Origin: Asparagopsis taxiformis
Taxonomy: Eukaryota; Rhodophyta; Florideophyceae; Bonnemaisoniales; Bonnemaisoniaceae
Assembly: GCA_030407315.1 (NCBI GenBank)
Contig: JALQPE010001609.1
Span: 1 to 16,489, forward strand
Length of the DNA: 16,489 bases
Direction: 5' to 3'
Part shown: piece after piece, positions 8,724-16,489 of the stretch
Position numbering within the stretch: the first letter of the stretch is position 1
Layout of the letters: the number at the start of each line of letters is the position of its first letter
Notes under the pieces: generated by a model
What the model saw: the letters and a program-made list of their open reading frames with translations, nothing else
Databases searched by the model: none
What the model was told of the DNA's origin: nothing
Made by a program: the position numbers and the translations under genes

Positions 8724-8747
8724 AAGGCTATGCCTCTGCACAGCCTT
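8724..8747 (-). terminator. Terminator-like hairpin reading on the minus strand
   Basis: Arms AAGGCTATGC and GCACAGCCTT pair over 10 positions with one mismatch around a CTCT loop. On the minus strand the hairpin is followed by TCCTTTTT, the layout of an intrinsic terminator; on the plus strand no U run follows. No minus-strand gene is known upstream of it here. Confidence 0.4.
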
Positions 8748-8972
8748 CACCAAAGTATATAGGGCTACAGTATAGATCTTTGTCGTTAGAAGGTCCTCTT
8801 TGGTCTGTAAAAGATGAAAGAGGGTAATAATGCTGGATATATTTACCCTGCGATATAGCAATAACCCCTTTTATTGTAAACCCATTATTAAATAGGTATT
8901 AAGATTGCTCGTATACTTTGATTCCCTAATTGCGTGGAATACAAAGGCACTCAACACACCAAACTCATCAAT

Positions 8973-9768
8973 ATGGAAGCACACGAAATTGACTATCAGA
9001 TCTTCGGCGAAGAAATGCAATTCGTAGAGATCGAACTCGACCCTTATGAGACCGTCATTGCCGAATCCGGCAGTTTTATGATGATGGACGAAGACATTGA
9101 ACTTGCTACGATTTTTGGCGATGGCAGCCATCAAGAACAAAATAAGGGCCTTTGGGGAAAAGTACTTTCAGCAGGAAAGCGCCTACTTACTGGTGAAAGC
9201 TTATTCATGACTGCCTTTACCCATGCTGGCGAAGGCAAAAAGAAAGTTTTTCGCTTCTCCTACCCCGGCCGAATCATTCCTTTGGATTTATCTGAATTAG
9301 AGGGTAAGATTGTTTGCCAAAAAGATGCTTCCTCTGCAGCTAAAGGAGTGTCTGTAGGTATCGAATTTAGCCGTAAACTCGGGCGAGGATTTTTCGGAGG
9401 AGAAGGCTTCATCATGCAGAAGATTGAAGGAGACGGTTTAGCCTTCTGCATGCCGGTGGTACTGTGATAAAAAGGAGTTGCAAATCGGAGAACGCCTTCG
9501 CATCGATACGGGCTGTTTAGTCGGCTTTACTCGTTATGTAAAGTATGACATTGAGATGATCAAGGGGATCCGCAATATGGTCTTTGGTGGAGAAGGACTT
9601 TTCTACGCCCAGCTCGAGGGACCAGGTACCGTTTGGATTCAAAGTCTGCCTTTTAGTCGTTTGGCAGATCGCATTGTTTCCGCTTCTCGCCATTATGGAG
9701 GTAAATCGAAAGGAGAAGGTAGCGTCCTAGGAGGGCTAGGGGATCTCCTTGATGGAGATGGCTGGTAG
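8973..9768 (+). CDS. AIM24 / TIGR00266 family protein
   Basis: A beta-rich single-domain protein related to the mitochondrial biogenesis protein AIM24; the bacterial role is not established. Motifs seen: MEAHEIDYQIFGEEMQFVEI, ETVIAESGSFMMMDEDIEL, GKRLLTGESLFMTAFTH (the conserved GES core), then GRIIPLDLSE, SRKLGRGFFGGEGFIMQKI, HAGGTVIKKEL and the closing MVFGGEGLFYAQLEGPGTVWIQSLPF. About 265 codons, normal. Two frameshifts near 9440-9475 divide it. An in-frame GTG at 8934 would add 13 residues, but the family N-terminus favours ATG 8973. The end is TAG 9766-9768, giving a convergent arrangement with nadB across 101 bases. It has no signal peptide. Confidence 0.92.
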
Positions 9769-9794
9769 GAGTGGAAAAAAATACCGCACGCCAA

Positions 9795-9841
9795 AATATC
9801 CGAAGTTTAACTTGGCAATTCCTTGGAAAACTTCGGGTATT
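9795..9841. terminator. Inverted repeat in the AIM24 / nadB convergent gap
   Basis: Arms AATATCCGAAGTTT (9795-9808) and AAACTTCGGGTATT (9828-9841) pair over 14 positions with one mismatch around a 19-base loop. It lies midway between two converging stops, the usual place for a two-way terminator. On the minus strand the hairpin runs into TTTT after the ATATT end; the T tract is weak both ways. Confidence 0.5.
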
Positions 9842-9869
9842 CAGCCTGCTATTTGTTCTTGATTGTTTT

Positions 9870-11465
<1,596 letters not shown>

Positions 11466-11516
11466 GAGTTCCTTTTGTCAATGCTTTGTTTAACTATAAA
11501 CTAAGATAGTAAAATT

Positions 11517-11619
11517 TAGTTGCTTTGATTTGATTGATTCTTGGCAAATTCGTTTTGAAGACACTCAAAAATGAAATTCACCGCTTTACTGACAGTAATC
11601 GTCAGCAGTGCTTATTCAT
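11517..11619 (-). CDS. Possible small open frame upstream of nadB, unrecognised
   Basis: On the minus strand a frame reads LLTITVSKAVNFIFECLQ, continues NEFAKNQSNQSN and stops at TAA 11517-11519, 51 bases before the nadB start. An ATG at 11619 (MNKH) lies in a neighbouring frame, one indel away; a further upstream start at 11699 (MQLTTKITGE) would need more indels. The hydrophobic helix followed by a Q/N/S-rich tail looks like a C-terminus. I know no family. It contains copy B of the dispersed repeat. It may instead be non-coding. Confidence 0.27.
11556..11595. repeat. Dispersed repeat, copy B
   Basis: Matches 1179-1218 at 32 of 40 positions, including an exact CAAAAATGAAATTCA core. Its minus-strand peptide VSKAVNFIFECLQ shares eight of thirteen residues with copy A. 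Confidence 0.5.
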
Positions 11620-11724
11620 CTCATTTTATGACTGTCCACGAAATTTGTCTAAGAGGAATTTTATTTTTATTCTCCGGTAATTTTTGTGGTCAGCTGCATC
11701 AAGCTCCCTAACTTTGGTCTGCTT

Positions 11725-12877
11725 ATGAAGATTGCCATCAATACTCGCTTTTTACTTAGCAACAACCTAGAAGGCATTGGCTGGTTTACTTGGGAGGTGG
11801 CTAAAAGACTCGCCATTAGCCACCCTGAACACTCTTTTCTGTTTTTATTTGATCGCCCTTTTGACCCGGCTTTTATACCCGCTGAGAACGTAGAAGCAGT
11901 AGTAGTCGCCCCCCTGCACGACATGCAGTACTATGGTGGTGGTGGTTTGAAGTCGCACTTCCAAGAATATTCAAGCAGCATGAGGTTGATGTTTTTCTAT
12001 CCCGGATAGCTACTGTTCGTTGAGGAGTAAGATCCCTACGGTGATGGTTTGTCATGATATAGGCCTATTGTCATTATCCTGAGCAAGTTCCTTTCCACGG
12101 ACGTGTATTCTACAAGCATTATATACCAAAGTATTTGGCACGCGCTGAACGGTAATTAGCGTTTCCGAGTTTACTAAAACAGACATTCTCAGGCACTATG
12201 CTGTCCCCCCTGATAAGATAGCTGTCGCCTGCAATGGCGTACGTGAGGTTTTTCGAGTTCTAAGCCCTAATGAAAAGCAAGCGGTTAGAGCTCAATATAG
12301 CGCAGGCAAAGACTATTTTTTACCTAGGTTCCGTTCATCCACGCAAAAATGTATAGCCCGTCTTATTCAAGCCTTCGATCAGTTAAGTCTGTCAGTGGAG
12401 CGCCTACTCAATTGTTAATCGGAGGTCGCTTAGCCTGGCAAACTGGTGCCATTCAAGAGGCACTTCAAAGCGCTAAATACAAAGATGATATCCAGCTATT
12501 GGGCTATTAGATGATGAGGCACTGGCTAAGATCCTTGGTGCTGCCTGGCGTTGAATTATCCCTCTTTATTCGAAGGGTTTGGGTTCCCTTACTAGAGCTA
12601 TGCATGCAGAAGTCCCCATTCTCACCTCCAATACTTCATCAATGCCCGAAGTAGCCGGAGATGCAGCAATTCTAGTAGATCCCCAAAGTATAGATGAGTT
12701 ATTTAGCGGTATGCAATACTTCATGACTCCTCGGCGGAAAGAGCCGCACTTATACAGAAAGGCCGGCAACAACGAACGCAATTTAATTGGGACAAAGCCA
12801 CTTCCATCGTTTGGGAAACATCCTCTTGGCACAAGGTCTTGCTCGCCCCCAGTAGTTTGGTTCTACGACAATTTTAA
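11725..12877 (+). CDS. GT4-family glycosyltransferase
   Basis: A retaining GT-B glycosyltransferase that moves a sugar from a nucleotide-sugar donor, most likely in building a surface glycan. It starts MKIAINTRFLLSNNLEGIGW, the typical GT4 N-terminus with the glycine-rich turn, then WEVAKRLAISHPEHSFLFLF. The middle shows VDVFLSPDSYCSL, VMVCHDIG, HYPEQVPFHG, YLARAER, ISVSEFTKTDILRHY, DKIAVACNGV and the DYFLYLGSVHPRKN region. The C-terminal donor site has YPSLFEGFGFPLLE, an EX7E motif, followed by MHAEVPILTSNTSSMPEVAG and AILVDP. About 384 codons, the normal size, crossed by about eight frameshifts. The start at 11725 is chosen over an in-frame extension upstream because MKIAINTR is the family start. 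The end is uncertain: TAA 12877 in one frame or TAG about 12856 in another. The sugar and acceptor are unknown. Confidence 0.9.
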
Positions 12878-13170
12878 TGGATAGAGTAGTAAAACTATTA
12901 TGCAGGTCTAAATCGTTATATTTTTGAAATATTGCCAAAAATGATTCAATAAAATCAGCAGCTTCACTACGTTAATTTAGTGAGTTCATACTACTTTAGT
13001 AGTCCTTTACGGGAAGGGCATAGTGAAGAATTATTTCTATCCAAGGTAGTGGATTCCCCGCGAGGTGATACACCAAACGAGTGCAAACTTCATCTTTAAG
13101 TACTGAAGCGTAAATTGTTGAAGCTCCTCGTTTCCATAACCAGAGGAGTGATCTATTAAAAACATATTCA
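12878..13170. other. Gap between GT4 and DUF4837 genes with palindromes and minus-strand open frame
   Basis: 293 bases with no gene I can name. Seen here: paired repeats TCACTA/TAGTGA (12964-12983) and ACTACT/AGTAGT (12990-13003), which may act as terminators for the GT4 gene; a CTCCTC/GAGGAG hairpin (13124-13148) 22 bases before the lipoprotein ATG; and a TATTTTTG box at 12919-12926 that fits the -7 consensus TAnnTTTG but lacks a -33 partner. On the minus strand a 57-codon stretch without a start codon (about 13010-13178) reads LVYHLAGNPLPWIEIILHY. The 12925-12971 stretch may be a third, diverged copy of the dispersed repeat (SEAADFIESFLAIFQ on the minus strand). Confidence 0.4.
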
Positions 13171-14225
13171 ATGAGTCTTTATAAAATCATTAGCTTTCTT
13201 AGCCTGTCCATCTTGCTAACCGCATGCAGTGAGGATATGCAACGTAGTCTGGCTCCAGTCCCAATGCTTTCGGGAAATTGAATGAGATCATCGTTATTGC
13301 GGATGATCGCATCTGGGAAGGGCCTGTAGGGGATACACTCCGATATTATTATAGTGCAGCCTTCCCAATTCTTCCACAACCAGAGCCTATTTTTGACTTA
13401 CGTCAGTTTACACCAGCTGAACTAGATAAAGATCCGATCCGCAAGAATTCCGAATTACATCTATTGAGTAACCTCAATGAGGAGGATTCCCCGACTACCC
13501 AATTATGAAGGCAGACTTAAAGGAGGAAAGATTGGGTAAAGCGAAACAAGATCCCAATTATACCTCCACCGTAGCACGTAACAAATGGGCAAAAATCAAT
13601 TGCTTATTTATCAGTTTGCCTTTAGTGATGATGACCTGATCGAAAACGTCAAAAGAACTTTCCTGCTATTGCAAAGCGCGTACAAGAAGCTGACCGAGCC
13701 AAAATTGAAGCAACCATCTTCTTTGGCGGAGAAAATCCAGCCATTCAAGCTGAGGTAGCTGATAAAATGGGTACTAAGATGCGGGTTCCTAGCGACTACA
13801 GTCTGGCCATCAGCAATGAAGATCTAATCTGGATGAGGAGAGAGATGATAATATCAATAGTAATGTATTGATCGAAAGATCGGCTACACAGACCAATCTC
13901 AATTGTCCAAACAAGGAATCAAGGCTATCCGAGATTCTCTGGGTAGGAATACGTTTCTTCCACCACACCGGACTCCTATATGCGTATCAATGATATTGAT
14001 CTTCCGATGTTTACTAGTGTGAAAACCTTGAATAATAAATACACCTTGGAGGCTAGAGGATTTGGGAGATGGCCAACGATTTCATGGGAGGAGCCTTATT
14101 AGCTATTGATACATAATCCTGAAAAGAAGAACTGCTCTTCATTGACGGCTTTGTCTATGCACCCGGCAAGGAAAACGAAATTTTATGCAACAGTTGGAAT
14201 TCAAATGTCCACGGTCGAATTCTGA
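13171..14225 (+). CDS. DUF4837 family lipoprotein
   Basis: A Bacteroidota lipoprotein family of unknown function. MSLYKIISFLSLSILLTACS is a lipoprotein signal with lipobox LTAC, so the cysteine at residue 19 should be lipidated. The mature part has the family start GKLNEIIVIADDRIWEGPVG, then DTLRYYYSAAFPILPQPEP and FDLRQFTPAEL. Later conserved blocks are NQLLIYQFAFSDDDLIENV, RVQEADRAKIEATIFFGGEN and SYMRINDIDLPMFTS. The C-terminal part contains YTLEARGFGRWP and ELLFIDGFVYAPGK. It ends MSTVEF at TGA 14223-14225, about 351 codons. It is the most broken gene here, with about eight or more frameshifts. The start at 13171 is set by the lipoprotein signal. It is followed 18 bases later by a long hairpin. 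Its location, inner or outer membrane, is not decided by the sequence. Confidence 0.85.
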
Positions 14226-14243
14226 CGGGATGATTGATATAAG

Positions 14244-14283
14244 GATAAGGCTTTGGCAGGCGGATACCTGCCAAAGCCTTATC
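14244..14283 (+). terminator. Long perfect hairpin after the DUF4837 gene
   Basis: A 17-bp perfect stem (GATAAGGCTTTGGCAGG and its complement) closes a CGGATA loop. It lies 18 bases after the lipoprotein stop and before the sigma-factor region. The T-rich tract (TTCTCTTTTTCCCTATTTTT) begins about 10 bases later, so it ends transcription with a loose U run, or protects the 3' end. Confidence 0.7.
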
Positions 14284-14366
14284 TACCCACCGCTTCTCTT
14301 TTTCCCTATTTTTCCCCATTCTATATAGTTCGCTAGAAATTCTTGTCTAACAAAGACTATTACTTA

Positions 14367-14386
14367 TCAATATTTGTTAATATTGA
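14367..14386. promoter_or_regulatory. Palindrome just upstream of the sigma-factor start
   Basis: TCAATATT and AATATTGA form a perfect 8-base inverted repeat around TGTT, ending two bases before the ATG. It could be an operator or a hairpin that hides the start codon. The position suggests control of the sigma operon, but this is inference. Confidence 0.4.
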
Positions 14387-14388
14387 GT

Positions 14389-14988
14389 ATGTCTTTGCGA
14401 TGGTTAAAACCAAAAAAGGGCTTAACCAACTGGTCTGATGAACAGTTACTCAAAGCGTTCCAAAAAACGGAGGAAGATCGTATTTCTTTACGCTAATCGA
14501 ACGCTACAGCCACCTTATTTACTACAACTGTAAGCAATACTTCTCTGATGAGGAAGATTGCAAGGATATGGTTATGATCATTGTGGAGAAAGTTTACGAG
14601 CGAATCCCACGAGCAAGTATAGCATATTTTAGGAGCTGGCTCTATAGTGTAATTCGCAATCAGTGCATTAGTCACATCAGAAGCCAGAAACGCCAACAGG
14701 AACAGCATGATTCCTGGACCACTCCTCATCAACTATCAAGCCTCCCACCCCCTGCCTTTGAGGAAACCATCCAACCTATGGTTTTTCTAATGAGACCATT
14801 CTACTTGCCTGCAGGAGTTAGATCCTGACCAAAGGCAATGCCTCAGACTCTTCTATTTCGATGAAAAAAAGCTATAAGGAAATCAGTCAGATAACCTCTT
14901 TCAATTTGAAACAAGTTAAAAGCTATCTCAGAACGGTAAACGGAGATTGAAGATCTTGCTGGAGGGGATTCAACAAGATAAGTCATAA
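14389..14988 (+). CDS. ECF-type RNA polymerase sigma factor
   Basis: Directs RNA polymerase to a small set of promoters in response to an envelope signal. Region 2 reads LLKAFQKTEED, LIERYSHLIYYNCKQYFSDEEDC, then VEKVYERIPRASIAYFRSWLY and VIRNQCISHIRSQKR (promoter -10 recognition). A linker (DSWTTPHQL) leads to region 4: ELDPDQRQCLRLFYFDEKSY, then KEISQITSFNLKQVKSYL and NGKRRLKILL, the helix-turn-helix for the -35 element. About 199 codons, normal. At least three frameshifts lie near 14482, 14775 and 14870-14935. The start MSLRWLKPKKG at 14389 is the first ATG in frame. The anti-sigma gene begins four bases after the stop, so the two are one operon. Confidence 0.93.
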
Positions 14989-14992
14989 GCCT

Positions 14993-15732
14993 ATGAAAAC
15001 GCTATTTAAAACAACAGACTGCCTTAGTCTTAAAAAGCTCCAAGCCTACCATCAAGGGGAGCTCCAAGCAAGAGCCATTCGACAAGTAGAAGAACATCTA
15101 ATCGATTGCCAACTCTGCAATGGTGCTCTGGAAGGACTTATTGCTAGCTCAAACCCTATGACTGACACCAAGAAGATACGATCTCTCCGTTTTGCCCCTT
15201 CAACTACACGCTTTCACCCTACTCGTTATAGCCGCTTACTTACTGTCGGGCTTATCATCACAGCGGCTATCCTCTTTTGGCTAAAACCAGGGTCTACGAA
15301 TCTTTACGCCGACTTCTATCAAACACCTTCCATCACCAGGGTTCAATTACGCGGCGCCCCACAATCACCTACGCAAGCGGCGCTCCAACCCGCGCTCATA
15401 GCCCTTCAACAAGGAGATTCAAGTCCGCCATCAGTCAACTGGAACAACACATACTACGATTTCCAGACAATCCAGAAGGATATTTTTTGGGCCGGGGTTT
15501 CTCAATTGGAAATTGGAAACACAAATGCAGCAATCAAGCACCTACAAAACGCAAAAATCAAGAAAAGGAGCAAAATGGTCAAGCGGATTGGTATCTGGCT
15601 TTGGCTTATTTGCAAAAGGGCGAGAATGCAAAAGCTTTGGAAATAGTTAACAACGTGGAAAGCGCTGGTCGGACGACCTATCAAGAACAGGCAAAAAAGC
15701 TCAAACGAAAACTGGAACGTCTCCTGCAATAA
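14993..15732 (+). CDS. Membrane anti-sigma factor with zinc-finger (zf-HC2-like) N-terminus and TPR-like C-terminus
   Basis: Likely holds the adjacent sigma factor inactive at the membrane. Residues 1-50 carry LKKLQAYHQGELQARAIRQVEEHLIDCQLC, with the H-x3-C-x2-C motif of anti-sigma zinc domains (HLIDCQLC). One membrane helix follows (LLTVGLIITAAILFWL, about 83-98). The periplasmic part has three short TPR-like helix pairs: GDFKSAISQLEQHILRFPDNP, GVSQLEIGNTNAAIKHLQNA, and ADWYLALAYLQKGENAKALE. It ends KLKRKLERLLQ at TAA 15730-15732, about 246 codons. At least three frameshifts occur in the TPR part. Known anti-sigmas often have a sensor domain outside the membrane; here that place is filled by repeats that usually bind peptides or proteins. 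The ligand is unknown. The htpG stop lies 32 bases beyond, on the other strand. Confidence 0.85.
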
Positions 15733-15764
15733 TTCAGAAGACGCCCCATTATTCTATAGTCTTA

Positions 15765-16489
15765 CTACTTCAAGAAATCAATACTTCTGTTAACAAAAGC
15801 AGTTAGATCCGCTCCTTTCAACATGTTTGATTAAGCAAGGCTAGATCATACAAATATGGACTAAGTTCTCTTCTTCTCCTCACTTCTCATCTTCAACAAC
15901 TTATTTGCCAATAGTGGGTGGTTCGTGTTAATCACGACATTGAACATATCAGGGAAAGCATCCATAGACATACCTTGTAAAGCCTGCATTTCCTTCATTC
16001 TTCTCATGAATTCAGGCTTAGTAACTTGTACTGGTGCATCTTCCGGAGACATCGCCTTCATGACAATAGTTCCTCCTCCCTTCTCTGTTACTTTTTCAAA
16101 ATGCGCTTTCACTTTATTTTGCTCCTCTTCGCTCAGTACGGATTCAGTAGTCTCATCCTTTTGAACCAGGTTATCAACTGTGTCTGAATCCACTCTCACA
16201 AAGGTTGTATCCCTGTTTTTGCTCTACGTGCTGTAAAAAGTGATTATCAATTACGTGATCCAATACTAGCACCATCATACCCTCTACTCTTACAAGCCTG
16301 AATAGCACTATCATGATCTACCGGATTATTCGAATAAAGGTGGATGAGTTTGTCATGCTTATCCGTCTGCGCATCCTTAATTTTCTCTTTGTATTCCGCA
16401 ATCGTAGCAAATTCACCTTCGGTGTTCTGTAACAAGACAAACTTCTCCGCTTTGTCATTGAACTTCTCCTCCGAGATCATTCCATACTT
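15765..16489 (-). CDS. htpG: Heat-shock chaperone HtpG (Hsp90), C-terminal part
   Basis: The bacterial Hsp90, an ATP-dependent cytosolic chaperone. The window holds about 240 codons of the middle-to-C-terminal region, entering from the right edge (KYGMISEEKFNDKAEKFVLL). Then come LIHLYSNNPVDHDSAIQACK, RGYDVLVLDHVIDNHFLQ, VRVDSDTVDNLVQK, VINTNHPLLANKLLK and the C-terminal dimerisation helices. After a frameshift at about 15880, these read ELSPYLYDLALLNQ, then MLKGADLTAFVNRSIDFLK, ending at TAG 15765-15767. If the frame break is ignored, the gene appears to end at 15861, which would lose the dimerisation helix. Other shifts lie near 16200 and 16248. The long charged linker and the C-terminus look Bacteroidota-like. 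The ATPase domain is outside the window. Confidence 0.95.

Larger units (their letters stand above)
8604..8972 (+). other. Gap rich in hairpins between M42 and AIM24 genes (candidate structured RNA)
   Basis: 369 bases without a recognisable gene. It holds a chain of inverted repeats: 8604-8617 (AACCC/GGGTT, GGAA loop, just after the M42 stop); 8626-8714 (22-base arms); 8724-8747 (10-base arms, CTCT loop); 8751-8782 (CAAAG/CTTTG); 8795-8823 (CCTCTTT/AAAGAGG); and 8821-8849 (AGGGTAA/TTACCCT). The last two share bases 8821-8823 and cannot form together, as in attenuators. The AIM24 ATG lies 123 bases beyond. This could be an RNA leader, a small RNA or a mobile element remnant; I cannot choose between them. 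TATACTTTG at 8912-8920 is a weak promoter-like box for the AIM24 gene. Confidence 0.5.

Noticed and set aside
8550..8861. A 103-codon minus-strand open frame across the M42 3' end and the following gap
   Set aside because: It covers the restored M42 C-terminus on the other strand and the inverted-repeat element, so its sequence is the shadow of those; no family resemblance.

Overview
The window looks like a chromosomal segment of a Bacteroidota bacterium, possibly near the Saprospiria or Cytophagia. The basis is several proteins of families largely confined to that phylum (DUF4294, DUF4837 lipoprotein, a Bacteroidota-type Sct1/Gpt2-like acyltransferase, a 'THQNG' murein endopeptidase), a Bacteroidota-like HtpG C-terminus, and gene starts without Shine-Dalgarno sequences. 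The exact lineage cannot be fixed from the sequence alone.

Layout. Positions 1-3960 read leftwards: lpxK, then a membrane acyltransferase 14 bases downstream, then a short unrecognised reading frame and an exported M20 amidohydrolase that runs off the left edge. A possible small gene precedes lpxK. A DUF4294 gene (4154-4778, rightwards) ends at a textbook terminator that also closes a leftward pair: a membrane-anchored murein endopeptidase and, upstream of it, a Wzx/MATE-type flippase. From 7507 to 9768 an M42 aminopeptidase and an AIM24-family protein read rightwards, separated by a 370-base gap rich in inverted repeats. nadB (L-aspartate oxidase) reads leftwards to 9870. A GT4 glycosyltransferase, a DUF4837 lipoprotein and an ECF sigma / membrane anti-sigma pair read rightwards to 15732. 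The C-terminal part of htpG enters from the right edge.

Envelope work dominates: lipid A phosphorylation (LpxK), phospholipid acylation, oligosaccharide flipping, glycosyl transfer, murein cleavage, a lipoprotein and a cell-surface signalling sigma system. NAD synthesis (nadB), peptide turnover (M20, M42) and protein folding (htpG) are housekeeping.

Every protein-coding gene is broken by at least one single-base frameshift, roughly one per 200-300 bases, often beside homopolymers. Conserved motifs continue in another frame on the far side of each break. This points to uncorrected long-read consensus error rather than pseudogenes. Gene boundaries below span all frames of a gene.

No defence island, CRISPR array, secondary-metabolite cluster or phage was seen. 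The most unusual non-coding material is the 8604-8850 stretch: a 22-base inverted-repeat element flanked by a 7-base direct repeat, followed by a run of hairpins, two of them mutually exclusive. A second oddity is a repeat found in intergenic DNA at two clear places and one doubtful one; on the minus strand it reads as a similar short peptide.
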